Positions 24,298 to 34,046 of a stretch of 64,000 nt of DNA are shown one piece after another; position 1 is the stretch's first letter, and every line of letters starts with the position of its first letter. Both the position numbers and the translations under genes were made by a program. The DNA is from Pediococcus inopinatus (GTDB taxonomy: Bacteria > Bacillota > Bacilli > Lactobacillales > Lactobacillaceae), in assembly GCF_002982135.1 (NCBI RefSeq), contig NZ_CP019982.1, forward strand, positions 25,355 to 89,354. Reading direction: 5' to 3'. The notes beneath the pieces are model-generated. The model was not told where the DNA came from and did not search any database. It saw nothing but the letters and a program-made list of their open reading frames with translations.

Positions 24298-25649
24298 GGT
24301 AGCGTCAAGAATCTTGTGTAAATGAAATGCCTTCGTACATATAATATGTATCTAACTTAAATAAATGATGCTTCCAAGGTGTCCTGGAGTCCTTTGAACC
24401 CTCGGTGGATCCGCTTCAGAGACTTCTCGTTATAAACATTAAACTGAGAAACCAGGAAGCGATCCAGTGAATCTTCCGTTGGAAATTGTTCTTTGTGGTG
24501 GGTGGTGCGCTTGAGATGCTTATTAAAGTTCTCAATCAGGTTAGTGGCGTATAGTGATTGCCGGATAGCTGGTGGAAAGTCCATGAAAGTGAGTAAATTC
24601 GGCATTTTAAGCAGATCTTTGATTAATTTGGGATAGGTCTGATGCCAGTTGTTGGCGAACTCATTCAGTTTCAGTTCGGCTGCTTCACGGTTGGCGGCCC
24701 GATGAACTTGTTTAAAGTCACTGATCACGGCCTTGCGGTCTTTTACGCGAACTTTGTTCATCAGATTCCGCCCAACATGAACCAGGCAACGTTGTCGTTT
24801 GGCTTTAGGGAAATGCCGATTCAAGCCTTCATCCAAACCAACTAACCCATCGGACACAAACAACAGCACATCTTTAACGCCCTGCTTGATCAAGGTTCCC
24901 AGCAGTTCAGTCCAGATTCCAGTCGATTCCGTTGGCGCCACTTGGTAGTTCAGCACTTCTTTCGTACCATCTGGACGAATGCCAATCGCAATATGAACGG
25001 CTTCTTTTTGAACGGTATCCCGCTTTAACGGCAAGTAAGTGGCATCTAAGAAGATGGCCGCATATTGTGAAGCCAGTCGACGTTGCTGGAAAGCTTGAAC
25101 CTGTTCATTGACGGCTTTAGTCATGTTGGAAACCGTGGCTTTGGAGTAGTGAGCACCGTACATTTTCTCAATGAGTTCGGCAATTTCAGCAGTGGTAATG
25201 CCCTTGGTATACAACTGAATGACCGTTGTTTCTAAATTATCACTGTGCCGACCGTAGGCTGGCAAGGTATGATTTTCAAACCGGCCATTGCGATCTCGAG
25301 GAATGGTTAAGTTAAGTTGGCCGTACTTCGTATCAAACGAGCGCTCATAACTGCCGTTGCGGTTATTACCAGTGTTAATCCCAGCGTATGAGTAGCGTTC
25401 GTAACCCAAAAACTCTGCCAATTCGGTTTGAAGCAGCTGGTTAATCGCAATTTCGAGGTGGTGACGAAAAACTTCGTCCAAATCTTGCTTTTGGGCTAGT
25501 GCAGCGATAATTTCTGTGGTAAGTTCATTCATGGGGAATGCCTCCTGTGATGTTTTCTGTGGTTACTAAATATCATAAGGGAAGGCATTCCCTATTTCTA
25601 TACAATTCAGAAATCTTTTATGCATTTACACAAGATATTTTACGCTCTC
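24298..25649 (-). mobile_element. IS256-family element, copy B
   Basis: Complete inverted copy of the element at 17998-19349. Its outer end lies 92 bp before clpL and has replaced whatever lay upstream of that gene. Confidence 0.85.
24357..25532 (-). CDS. IS256-family transposase, copy B
   Basis: 391 residues, the same protein as copy A, including all DDE residues and CLVHVGRN. Intact. With copy A in opposite orientation it could act on the outer ends of the whole 7.65-kb segment. Confidence 0.93.
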   Translation of the reverse strand: MNELTTEIIAALAQKQDLDEVFRHHLEIAINQLLQTELAEFLGYERYSYAGINTGNNRNGSYERSFDTKYGQLNLTIPRDRNGRFENHTLPAYGRHSDNLETTVIQLYTKGITTAEIAELIEKMYGAHYSKATVSNMTKAVNEQVQAFQQRRLASQYAAIFLDATYLPLKRDTVQKEAVHIAIGIRPDGTKEVLNYQVAPTESTGIWTELLGTLIKQGVKDVLLFVSDGLVGLDEGLNRHFPKAKRQRCLVHVGRNLMNKVRVKDRKAVISDFKQVHRAANREAAELKLNEFANNWHQTYPKLIKDLLKMPNLLTFMDFPPAIRQSLYATNLIENFNKHLKRTTHHKEQFPTEDSLDRFLVSQFNVYNEKSLKRIHRGFKGLQDTLEASFI

Positions 25650-25741
25650 ATACATAAAAATCGTGATACAATTAGATGAAGTTTTAAAGGATATTATGGT
25701 CACTAAGTTACACGTGTAAATTTTTATGGAGGTGTTGTACT
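25650..25741 (+). promoter_or_regulatory. Short leader of clpL with a 12-bp palindrome
   Basis: Only 92 bp separate the IS256 end from clpL. TACAAT at 25667-25672 could be a -10 but has no good -35. TTACACGTGTAA at 25708-25719 is a perfect palindrome. GGAGGTG (25728-25734) is the RBS. I see no CtsR-type direct repeat, which usually precedes clpL; it may have been lost to the IS. Confidence 0.5.
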
Positions 25742-27856
25742 ATGGCGAATTTCTACGAAAATGATCCTTTTTTCAACAATGATATGGATGATGTTTTCAA
25801 TCAATTATTTCGGCGCATGGATAATCAAAATTCGGAGCGTGCACGGTACTTAGTTAATGGAAAATCGTTGACACCAGATGAGTTTGCTCAATACCGATCA
25901 ACTGGTAAGCTGCCCCAAAATAATAAAACAATAGAAGTATCTAAAGATGGTAAACAGGCTTTTAAAAAAGGAGGGATTTTAGAAAAGTTAGGGACTAATT
26001 TGACGGAACAGGCTCGTGATGGATTACTAGATCCAGTGATTGGACGTGAGAATGAGATTCAAGAAACTGCAGAAATTTTGAGTCGTAGAACGAAAAATAA
26101 TCCAATCTTAGTTGGTGATGCCGGTGTAGGTAAAACTGCAGTCGTCGAAGGTCTGGCACAAGCAATTGTGGCTGGTAAAGTTCCAGAAACGATTCAAGAT
26201 AAAGAAATCTATTCGATTGATTTATCGTCTTTGGAAGCAGGAACTCAATATCGCGGTTCTTTTGAAGAGAATATTAAACAGCTGGTAAAGGAAGTTAAAG
26301 CAGCTGGTAATATTATTCTATTCTTCGATGAAATTCATCAGATTATCGGCACGGGTGCCACTGGTGGTGAAGACGGTGGCAAGGGATTGGCTGATATCAT
26401 TAAACCTGCTTTGTCACGTGGCGAGCTGACTGTAATCGGGGCTACGACTCAAGATGAATATCGCAATACTATTTTGAAAAATGCGGCTTTGGCACGGCGA
26501 TTCAATGATGTTGTGATTAATGAACCGACGGCCGCTGACACTTTACGTATATTACAAGGTGTTAAAAAGCTGTACGAAAAACATCATCATGTTGTATTAC
26601 CAGATGATGTTTTGAAGGCGGCTGTGGATTATTCAATCCAATATATACCACAACGCACTTTGCCAGATAAAGCTATCGATTTGATCGACATGACTGCGGC
26701 TCATTTAGCGGCTAAAAATTCTCAAACTGATGTTGAGACATTGGATCAACGCGTTAAAAAATTAGAGGCAGCTAAGGAGGCCGCCGTTAAATCGGAGGAC
26801 TTTAAAAAAGCCGCTGATATCAAGAAGTCGATCGAGGAAACCAAGCAAAAAATTAAAGAAACGGATCAAAAAGAAAAAATCACTGCCACGATTGATGATG
26901 TGGCACAATCGGTTGAACGTTTAACTGGTATACCAGTTTCTGATATGGGCGCTAATGATATTGAGCATTTGAAAAATCTTGATAAGCGTCTGAAAAGTAA
27001 GGTAATCGGTCAAGATGAAGCGGTTGAAATGGTAGCAAAAGCAATTCGGCGTAACCGTGCGGGCTTTTCAGAGGGTGATCAGCCGATTGGAAGTTTTCTG
27101 TTTGTGGGCCCAACTGGCGTAGGAAAGACTGAATTAGCTAAGCAATTAGCCTTAGATATGTTTGGAAATGAAAATGCGATTATTCGGCTAGATATGAGTG
27201 AATATGCTGATCGTACAGCTGTGTCGAAATTAATTGGTACCTCGGCTGGATACGTAGGCTATGAAGATAATGCTAATACTCTAACTGAACGGGTTCGGCG
27301 TAATCCATATTCCATTGTATTATTAGATGAAATTGAAAAGGCTGATCCACAAGTATTAACGTTACTATTACAAGTGATGGATGATGGGCGCTTAACGGAT
27401 GGACAAGGCAATGTCATTAATTTCAAAAATACGATTATTATTGCTACTTCTAATGCTGGCTTTGGTAATGAAGCATTAAGTGGTGACAAGCAACGAGATC
27501 AGTCATTAATGGATAAGTTAGCACCATTTTTCCGCCCAGAATTTCTGAACCGTTTTAATGGAATCGTGGAATTTTCACATCTGACTAAGCAAGACTTAAG
27601 TCAAATTGTCGATTTGATGTTGGCGGATGTACAAAAAACGTTAGCCAAAAAATCCATCAAACTTGAGGTAACTAAAGCGGCCAAAGATTGGCTGATGGAA
27701 CAAGGCTATGATGAAGCAATGGGTGCGCGGCCATTACGGCGAGTAATTGAACAACAAATTCGTGATAAGGTAACGGATTTCTACCTTGACCACTTAGATG
27801 TCAAAAACTTGAAGGCTGATTTAGTGGATGGTGAGATTGTGATATCGGCAGCTTAG
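25742..27856 (+). CDS. clpL: ClpL, Clp-family AAA+ disaggregase/chaperone
   Basis: 704 residues. The N terminus [20 protein letters not shown] is characteristic of ClpL. Two AAA+ modules: Walker A GDAGVGKT (about 123-130) with Walker [10 protein letters not shown], and Walker A GPTGVGKT (about 456-463) with [13 protein letters not shown]-like coiled middle region lies at about 330-380. ClpL gives heat and acid tolerance in lactobacilli and is often on plasmids. No ClpP-binding loop is expected for this subfamily. Apparently intact and transcribed alone. Confidence 0.96.
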   Translation: MANFYENDPFFNNDMDDVFNQLFRRMDNQNSERARYLVNGKSLTPDEFAQYRSTGKLPQNNKTIEVSKDGKQAFKKGGILEKLGTNLTEQARDGLLDPVIGRENEIQETAEILSRRTKNNPILVGDAGVGKTAVVEGLAQAIVAGKVPETIQDKEIYSIDLSSLEAGTQYRGSFEENIKQLVKEVKAAGNIILFFDEIHQIIGTGATGGEDGGKGLADIIKPALSRGELTVIGATTQDEYRNTILKNAALARRFNDVVINEPTAADTLRILQGVKKLYEKHHHVVLPDDVLKAAVDYSIQYIPQRTLPDKAIDLIDMTAAHLAAKNSQTDVETLDQRVKKLEAAKEAAVKSEDFKKAADIKKSIEETKQKIKETDQKEKITATIDDVAQSVERLTGIPVSDMGANDIEHLKNLDKRLKSKVIGQDEAVEMVAKAIRRNRAGFSEGDQPIGSFLFVGPTGVGKTELAKQLALDMFGNENAIIRLDMSEYADRTAVSKLIGTSAGYVGYEDNANTLTERVRRNPYSIVLLDEIEKADPQVLTLLLQVMDDGRLTDGQGNVINFKNTIIIATSNAGFGNEALSGDKQRDQSLMDKLAPFFRPEFLNRFNGIVEFSHLTKQDLSQIVDLMLADVQKTLAKKSIKLEVTKAAKDWLMEQGYDEAMGARPLRRVIEQQIRDKVTDFYLDHLDVKNLKADLVDGEIVISAA

Positions 27857-27977
27857 CTTAAATCAGTGTTCATAAATAACTTTATGTAAGAGGAGATTTA
27901 TTGGGCAGGAGATTGCTTGATAGATATCCTTTTTTCGTTGATTTTCACCATTTGATATTAATCTATGGAGTAAATAT
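27857..27977. other. Intergenic region after clpL
   Basis: About 120 bp before the deleted IS256 copy. I see no convincing terminator or gene. Confidence 0.4.
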
Positions 27978-28891
27978 GGATATCGTCAAGAATCTTGTGT
28001 AAATGAAATACCTCCGTACATATAATATGTAGTTAATTTAAATAAAGGATGATTCCAGGGTGTCCTGAAGTCCGTTGAATCTGCGATGGATTCGCTTCAT
28101 GGACTTCTCGTTGTAGACGTTAAACTGAGAAACCAGGAATCGATTCAGTGAACCTTCCGTTGGAAATTGTTCTTTGTGGTTGGGGTTGCGTTTGAGATGC
28201 TTGTTAAAGTTCGCAATCAAGTTGGTTGAATACAATGAACCGCTTCTTTTTGGACGGTGTCCCGCTTTAAAGGCAGGTAATTGGCATCTAAGAAGATGGC
28301 CGCATATTGCGAAGGCAGTCGCCGTTGCTGGAAAGCTTGAACTTGTTCATCAACGACTTTGGTCATGTTGGAAACCGTGGCTTTGGAGTAATGAGCACCG
28401 TACATTTTCTCAATGAGTTAGGAGATTTCGGTGGTGGTAATTCCCTTGGTGTATAGATGAATAACCGTTGTTTCTAAATTATCACTGTGCCGACCGTAGG
28501 CTGGCAAGATGTGGTTGTGGAAAATACCATTGCGATCCCGCGGAATGGTTAAGTTGAGTTGACCATACTTCGTATCAAACGAGCGTTCATAACTGCCATT
28601 GCGGTTATTTCTAGTGTTAATTCCAGCATACGAGTGGCGCTCATAGCCTAAAAAAGCTGCCAGTTCGGTTTGAAGCAGCTGGTTAATCGCAATTTCGAGG
28701 TGGTGCCGAAAAACTTCGTCCAAATCTTGCTTTTGGGCTAGTGCAGCGATAATTTCTGTGGTAAGTTCATTCATGGGGAATGCCTCCTGTGATGTTTTCT
28801 GTGGTTACTAAATATCATAAGGGAAGGCATTCCCTATTTCTATACAATTCAGAAATCTTTTATGCATTTACACAAGATATTTTACGCTCTC
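27978..28891 (-). mobile_element. Internally deleted IS256 copy C
   Basis: Both ends of the copy A/B type are present (TTTACGCTCTC at 28881-28891; GTCAAGAATCTTGTG at the other side), but the element is about 440 bp shorter. It lacks the central catalytic part of the transposase and so resembles a non-autonomous derivative that copies A or B could mobilise. Confidence 0.85.
28038..28774 (-). pseudogene. Broken IS256 transposase
   Basis: Residues 1-118 match the N terminus of the 391-residue enzyme and then hit TAA within TEIS-stop-LIEKMYG. A second piece continues to ...VQKEAVH and is then joined directly to YSTNLIANFNKHLKR. About 145 residues, including the second catalytic D, are missing. 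It carries more substitutions than copies A and B. Confidence 0.9.
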
Positions 28892-28913
28892 TATGTTGAT
28901 AGCATAATGCTTA

Positions 28914-28927
28914 ATTAGGGTCTACCC
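28914..28927. repeat. Dyad ATTAGGGTCTACCC upstream of resolvase 2
   Basis: Imperfect palindrome AGGGT-CT-ACCCT 67 bp before the recombinase start. It shares the ATTAGGG..TACCC core with 12416-12429 and 41325-41338. Likely a recombination or control site. Confidence 0.5.
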
Positions 28928-28993
28928 TATTGTATTCGGTTGAAAGTTGGATTATTATTAGTTACATATAAGTGATCCGGAGGCGTTCTGAAA

Positions 28994-29632
28994 ATGACAA
29001 AAATTGGTTACGCACGTGTTAGTACTCGTGAGCAAAATCTAGCCCGGCAAATTGAACAACTACAAGCAGCGGGAGTGACAAAACTTTTCCAAGAGAAACT
29101 TTCTGGAAAAAATGCTGCCCGCCCACAACTTCAAGCCATGCTGGATTATCTTCGTGACGATGATGAGGTAATTGTGCTAAGTTTAGATCGGTTAGGTAGA
29201 AATTCAGCCGATTTAACAGAAATTATGGAAGCTATTCGCCATAAGGGGGCCACCTTAAACATTTTAAATTTACCGAGCTTTAATAGTATTGAAGATCCTA
29301 ACTTACGTAACTTGATTACCAATATCATTATTGAGCTTTATAGGTATATGGCCCAAGAAGAACGTGAGACAATCAAAGTAAGACAGCAACAAGGGATTGA
29401 AATTGCTAAACGGCAAGGAAAATATCATGGTAAAGTCCGTGAATATGGACCACATTCACCGAATCGACAGAAACGTTATATTTATAAAGAAGCCTGTCGT
29501 TTGCTAACGCGCCGGGAACAGGGAGAAGAATTAACCAAACGGCAGATCGCGCGGATGTTGGGGATTGCCCCAGTTACCCTCTATCGGATCGAAAAGTATC
29601 GAGCGGAAGGCCAAATTAAAGCAGCTAATTGA
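28994..29632 (+). CDS. Serine recombinase (resolvase/invertase), copy 2
   Basis: 212 residues. Catalytic S10 in YARVSTREQ, LDRLGRNSADL (about 60) and the EERETIK helix (about 117). A basic C-terminal helix-turn-helix (TKRQIARMLGIAPVTLYRIEK, about 175-200) binds the site. RBS CCGGAGG. Related to the enzyme at 41416. In the +1 frame the sequence after its end encodes about 30 residues (KQLIDKEARKDPDKTKV...), so the C terminus may have been altered by a frameshift or fusion. Confidence 0.9.
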   Translation: MTKIGYARVSTREQNLARQIEQLQAAGVTKLFQEKLSGKNAARPQLQAMLDYLRDDDEVIVLSLDRLGRNSADLTEIMEAIRHKGATLNILNLPSFNSIEDPNLRNLITNIIIELYRYMAQEERETIKVRQQQGIEIAKRQGKYHGKVREYGPHSPNRQKRYIYKEACRLLTRREQGEELTKRQIARMLGIAPVTLYRIEKYRAEGQIKAAN

Positions 29633-29723
29633 TAAAGAAGCTCGTAAAGATCCAGATAAGACAAAAGTTGCCAATTTTGCCCATCATGTGGCATACTCTG
29701 AAATTAAATGAAGGTGGTTTAAC

Positions 29724-30218
29724 ATGACTAAGCTCTGGTGTGCCAAGATCCAATTGACAACTAAACAGCGTACCTATCGCTTTTCTAATGATTTACAATT
29801 GGCCTTAAACCAAACGGCGCACCCCCAGCAAATTTTACAAGCATTGATTGTCGTTCCTTTGGCCCCCTACACTGATAAGCAACAACCACCGATGGGAGTT
29901 GGCAAGATTCAGAAGATTTATAAAATGGCTTGGTTTAAAACCAGGGGCCTGCCAATTACGCGAGGTCAATTGATGGGAGCAGCCTACTGGACCGAACGTC
30001 CGTATGTCCAAGTTACCAGATATTTGACTCATAATTATGTTTGGTGGAGTCAACAACAAATTAGCAAAGACATTACCTATTGGCAACGTCAATTTTATCA
30101 TCAAACGGCTTATCACAGTCCCCTTTGGCAGAAAATTACCAATTGGCGGATTCGACGCCAATTAGGGCGAATTAAGCGGCAACGTTGGCAAAAGAATATT
30201 CAGTATTGGCATATTTAA
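29724..30218 (+). CDS. Unknown Trp/Tyr/Gln-rich basic protein
   Basis: 164 residues (MTKLWCAKIQLTTKQRTYRF), with no transmembrane segment, about nine tryptophans and a very basic C-terminal third (IRRQLGRIKRQRWQKN). RBS AAGGTGG before the ATG. It follows resolvase 2 by about 90 bp, and the pair may be co-transcribed; a terminator follows. I do not recognise the family. A nucleic-acid-binding role is suggested only by composition. Confidence 0.65.
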   Translation: MTKLWCAKIQLTTKQRTYRFSNDLQLALNQTAHPQQILQALIVVPLAPYTDKQQPPMGVGKIQKIYKMAWFKTRGLPITRGQLMGAAYWTERPYVQVTRYLTHNYVWWSQQQISKDITYWQRQFYHQTAYHSPLWQKITNWRIRRQLGRIKRQRWQKNIQYWHI

Positions 30219-30273
30219 AATAGTCTGGTTAAACTGTTGGCACATAGCGTTGCTTAGATAACCAATAATCATA

Positions 30274-30350
30274 ACTACCCGTAAAACGGGTAGTTTGCTC
30301 TAGGGCTATAAGACCTATGTACTAGCCAGTGTCTCAAGGCGCTGGCTTTT
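30274..30350 (+). terminator. Two hairpins at the IS200/IS605 remnant edge
   Basis: ACTACCCGT/ACGGGTAGT (30274-30294) and AGCCAGTG/CGCTGGCT (30324-30348) each precede T-rich runs. Such hairpins are typical of the terminal region of IS200/IS605 elements, and they can also stop the upstream gene. Confidence 0.65.
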
Positions 30351-30408
30351 GTGTATCAAAGCCAAACTGCTCTTGTCACTTTTGCGACCGCTTTAAGCAG
30401 TACTGTTA

Positions 30409-30649
30409 TTACTTGCCTTGACCCTTAAAAGGGTCTTCATATTCCCGGACACTCAACCGATCCTGCGCTTGATCATGTTTTTCTTGATCACGAATATATT
30501 TCCTAATGGTGGCTTCATTAAGCCCAACCGTGCTAACGTAATAGCCGACTGACCAAAAGTGTCGGTTCCCAAATTTATACTTCAAATTCGTATGCTGGTC
30601 GAACATCATCAAGGCCGATTTACCTTTTAAATAACCTTGAATTGTCAAA
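30409..30649 (-). pseudogene. C-terminal fragment of an IS200/IS605 TnpA (Y1 transposase)
   Basis: 79 residues (GYLKGKSALMMFDQHTNLKY... YYVSTVGLNEATIRKYIRDQEKHD) match the end of the small HUH transposase and include the catalytic tyrosine region (IRKYIRDQ). The N-terminal HUH motif is missing because an IS30 element begins at about 30650. Inactive. Confidence 0.8.
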
Positions 30650-31635
30650 TTAAGTGCAACACTACATTAAAGAATATTTCATAAGGCGTTTTCCATCCGA
30701 GACATTTACGGGGACGATTATTCATTTGTTCTGCATATGCTTGTATCCGGCGGTCGGTAATTGAATCAAGGTCAGTTCCTTTTGGCAAATATTCGCGAAG
30801 CAAGCCGTTAGTATTTTCGTTAGTTCCTCGTTGCCAAGGAGAGTGAGGATCGGGAAAGTAGAAGGGCGTACCAAACTTATCAGTTAAACATTGAACTTTG
30901 GCAAACTCTTTACCCCCTATCCGGGGTAATCGTTAACGATCTACCAGTCCATAGCTTCATTAAGTCGCTCAAAGTATCCGTGACTGCTTCTGAAGTTCTT
31001 TTAGCAGCTTTACCAATAAGCAGGTAACGAGATTTTCGGTCAACCAATGTAACGACACAAGCCTTTCCGCTTTTGCCTAACACGGTATCACCTTCCCAGT
31101 GACCAATTTCTACACGGTTGTCAGCTTCTCGCGGACGATCATGAATCTTGTTGGGGATTGGAATCTTGCCTCGTTTTTCCTGATAAGCTTTATTGTGGCG
31201 AGACTTGCCGTGATGCCTTAGATGGCGCACGGCACTAGAGCTGCCAGATTTAAACAAATTATCAAATAAGCCATTGAAAATCCCACGGTAAATAGTCGTG
31301 GTACTGATCTGCACCGGATACTTTTCGACTGCCAAGCGATTCGATATTTCCTCCGGAGACCAAAGGCCTTCGCAGAAGTGTTCTCTCACCACTTCAAACA
31401 CCTGAGGATTACTCAAAAGAGAGACTCTGCCACAGTTGCCTTTGCGCTGTTTGTACTTCTCCTGAGCCTTCGAAGGTGAATAGGATTTACCAGTAGAATT
31501 ACGGCTTAATTCTCGAGAAATGGTTGAGTAACTTTTCTTGATATGGCTGGCAATCTCACGAAGTGAGTTTCCATGATTCCTCATTAAAAAGATAGTTTCC
31601 CGTTCATCTATGGTAATATGCTTGTAGTGATCCAT
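30645..31635 (-). pseudogene. IS30-family transposase with a one-base frameshift
   Basis: The N-terminal 241 residues (MDHYKHITIDERETIFLMRN) include the HTH and the first DDE residues (HWEGDTVLG; TITPDRG). At a five-base C-run on the plus strand (30913-30917) the frame breaks. Removing one base restores DRGKEFAKVQC...DPHSPWQRGTNENTNG to the end. Either a real indel or a homopolymer sequencing error. Confidence 0.85.
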
Positions 31636-31726
31636 GGCTAAATTCCTTTCATGATTGTTTTCGCAAACATCATTTTACAGAAATTTGGCCATGGGCCATT
31701 CTTTATTTAATTAGTGTTGCACTTAA
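30650..31726 (-). mobile_element. IS30-family element 2
   Basis: Ends TTAAGTGCAACACTA (30650) and its inverted copy (31712-31726). It interrupts the IS200/IS605 TnpA. Transposase frameshifted, so it may be dead. Confidence 0.85.
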
Positions 31727-31954
31727 AGTGTAAATTCAAGTGTAAAAAATAAAGAGCTGTTATAAAAATTCCACTAAAAATTTTTATAACAGCTCTTTAC
31801 ATATTTTGAAATTAAAAGGGTGGAACTATGTTCCACTCTTTCGGTTGTATAAGTCCCGATTGCTAAATGCAACTAAAAAATTATTAATTGCATAGTTCAG
31901 AAAAAATTCTAATTCAAATTATTTATCAAAGAATACCATTCCTCGATTTAAAAT
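31727..31954. other. Spacer between two IS30 elements
   Basis: No gene seen. It holds two perfect hairpins (31751-31798 and 31815-31841) and the short direct repeat AAAGAATACCATT, which recurs after the next IS30 near 33144. Confidence 0.5.
31751..31841. terminator. Two consecutive strong hairpins
   Basis: A 20-bp perfect stem (31751-31770 with 31779-31798; AAAGAGCTG/CAGCTCTTT at its base) and a second stem AAAGGGTGGAAC/GTTCCACTCTTT (31815-31826 with 31830-31841). Both can act as terminators. Confidence 0.75.
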
Positions 31955-33128
31955 TGAAGTGCAACACCTGCTCTACTAGACCAGTTCTTTATTCAGACTA
32001 GTCAAAAAGGCCATGAAGACCTATTCTTAATTCACCACAAACAAGAAAGAGGTATCTTCATGACCCGAATTAAGAATATCATATCTAATCAGTATCACCA
32101 ACTCAATTTAGCTGAACGTGGTCGAATTGAATCCCTAAGGGACTTAGATTGGTCTATCCGCCGGATTGCCCAGGCCCTTCATCGTAATCCCAGCACGATT
32201 TCACGTGAATTAAAACGGGGGACAACGACACAGATTAACGCTAGTACTCATATCTTTGAACAGTCATATCTGGCAGAAACTGGTGAAGCAATTTATCGTA
32301 AGCACCGACTAAATAGCTGTTATCGTGGACTCTTTGATCATTGTCAAACCTTCTGTAATGCTTTGGTGACAGCTTTAAAAGCGCGTCCCAGGATGCATAG
32401 TGTGGATACTTTTGTCCACCAATTCAAGACTGATCACCCAAGGCTTGTCTGCCCCTCAACACCGACGGTGTACCGGTATATTGATGACCAGCGTTTAGCT
32501 ATCCGCAATTCAGACCTACCAGCTAAACTACGTCGCCGGATTAAATGCCCCGGGGCAAAGCATCATCGAATCAATAAGAAAAATCTGGGCCATTCAATCG
32601 AAGAGCGTCCCGCCATGGTTCAAGCGCGTCAAGAGCTTGGACACTGGGAAGGTGACTTGGTCAAAGGCAAACGGGTTGAATCTGAGCCAGCATTAATGAC
32701 TTTGACTGAACGTGTTAGTCGCTTAGAGATCATCGTTAAACTTCCCAATTATCATGCCGACACTTGCTTGAAAGCCCTCCAGAATACCTTATATGACTAT
32801 GGAACCGAGCACTTTAAAACCATTACTTTTGATAATGGTGCTGAGTTCTCAAGCTTGAGTCAAGTCAAGGGAACTGACATCTACTTTGCCCATCCTTATT
32901 CACCATGGGAACGTGGAACCAATGAGAACACTAACGGCCTTTTGCGCGAGTTCTTCCCGAAGGGCAGATCCTTGGCTTCGGCCTCACTCATTGACATTCA
33001 GCTGGCTCAAGATACCTTAAACAACCGGCTACGGCGGTCATTGAACTATCGCTGCCCAGCCGATCTAATGCCTGAACTAGCTTAGCAACTAGACCACTTC
33101 TAAGAATAGATTCTTAGTGTTGCACTTG
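31955..33128 (+). mobile_element. IS30-family element 3
   Basis: Ends carry the GAAGTGCAACAC/GTGTTGCACTT inverted repeat shared with the IS30 element at 30650, though the transposases differ. Complete with an intact gene. Confidence 0.8.
32060..33085 (+). CDS. IS30-family transposase
   Basis: 341 residues. N-terminal HTH (IRRIAQALHRNPSTISRELKRG, about 30-52). DDE core with D in GHWEGDLVKG (about 197), D in TFDNGAEFSS (about 258) and E in RGTNENTNGLLREFFPKG (about 294). AAGAGG-type RBS upstream. Intact and likely active. Confidence 0.93.
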   Translation: MTRIKNIISNQYHQLNLAERGRIESLRDLDWSIRRIAQALHRNPSTISRELKRGTTTQINASTHIFEQSYLAETGEAIYRKHRLNSCYRGLFDHCQTFCNALVTALKARPRMHSVDTFVHQFKTDHPRLVCPSTPTVYRYIDDQRLAIRNSDLPAKLRRRIKCPGAKHHRINKKNLGHSIEERPAMVQARQELGHWEGDLVKGKRVESEPALMTLTERVSRLEIIVKLPNYHADTCLKALQNTLYDYGTEHFKTITFDNGAEFSSLSQVKGTDIYFAHPYSPWERGTNENTNGLLREFFPKGRSLASASLIDIQLAQDTLNNRLRRSLNYRCPADLMPELA

Positions 33129-33197
33129 ATTTGACAATTGAGGAAAGAATACCATTAGTTCTTGACATAAATCATATCTTTTGATAAATAATTTGTC

Positions 33198-33647
33198 TTA
33201 TTCACCAGTACCCTCCAGAGGGCCCTCCTGCTTAATTGCATCGGCTTTAGTGGCTTCATTAGTTCCTTTTTGGTGCTTGACCGGTGAATAAATAGAGAAG
33301 ACCTTCATGGTCTGTTTTCCAGCGTTGATCACGTTATGCCAAGTGTTATCAGGAACAACTACAGCCTCTCCCGGATGAATTTCCTGATCAACTGTTAAAT
33401 GATCTTTATCTTTCCCCATTTTAACGTGGCCAATACCGGCTACTAAGTAAATAAGTTGATCATTACCATGATGAATTTCCATACCAATATCACCACCTCC
33501 GGCTGGGATAGCCATTAATGTGATTTGAAAATGATCCCCGGTCCACAAAGTAGTTCGATAATTTTCATTTTCCAAAGCAGCCGATTTTAAATCAGGTGCA
33601 AAGGGTGCTGGACCGTAGTCTCCTAAATCTGCGCTTTTTCCTAACAT
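33198..33647 (-). CDS. Cupin-domain protein
   Basis: 149 residues from ATG 33647, supported by GGGAAG nine bases upstream. Single cupin barrel with the metal-binding pattern EIHHGNDQLIYLVAG (about 61-75) and PGEAVVVPDNTWHNV (about 108-122). Such proteins act as small metal-dependent isomerases, dioxygenases or sensors; the substrate cannot be read from sequence. The C-terminal 25 residues are polar and likely disordered. Stands alone, bounded by IS30 on one side. Confidence 0.8.
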   Translation of the reverse strand: MLGKSADLGDYGPAPFAPDLKSAALENENYRTTLWTGDHFQITLMAIPAGGGDIGMEIHHGNDQLIYLVAGIGHVKMGKDKDHLTVDQEIHPGEAVVVPDNTWHNVINAGKQTMKVFSIYSPVKHQKGTNEATKADAIKQEGPLEGTGE

Positions 33648-33656
33648 AATAAACAC

Positions 33657-34046
33657 TTCCCTTCTAAGTGGAATTGTAACATAATTTTTTATTATTTGAT
33701 ATCATTTTAAGAGCACCAATGTTATCAATTAATTTACCAATCTGAGTTCTAGTGACTAATAGCCAATAGGATTGTCTAAAAAGTGAAGTTATTCAATTTA
33801 ATTAATTTTTGGGCTTGGTTAAAGTATGGGTATCCACTCAGTTTCCATAACTTCTACGTGCGATCGTCCATGGGGCTCTTTTTTATTTAGAAATGGGCCC
33901 TTTGCTAACGTTAGAATGGGAATTGTTCTTCTGATTATCTTAGGCTGTAATTAATCGTTGTGACTTATCACGTAATCCACACTTAGATAAAGATAGTAAC
34001 AGGCTTCTCAATGATCATTGAGAAGCCTGTTAATGTCAAAATACTT
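33657..34046. other. Intergenic region with a perfect 34-bp palindrome
   Basis: No gene is seen in about 390 bp. At 33998-34031 the halves starting AACAGGCTTCTCAATGA and ending AAGCCTGTT form a perfect palindrome. It is probably a bidirectional terminator, though the flanking T-runs are weak. Confidence 0.55.

Larger units (their letters stand above)
23644..25649 (-). repeat. Right arm of the 2.0-kb inverted repeat
   Basis: Inverted counterpart of 17998-20004. The inner edge begins GGGGTCTATGATATTTGGTG, an ISL3-type end. The outer edge ends TTTTACGCTCTC, the IS256 left end. The identity of the arms shows one was copied recently or is kept identical by gene conversion. Confidence 0.92.

Noticed and set aside
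25650..25741. CtsR binding site before clpL
   Set aside because: No GGTCAAA direct heptad repeats are seen in the 92 bp.
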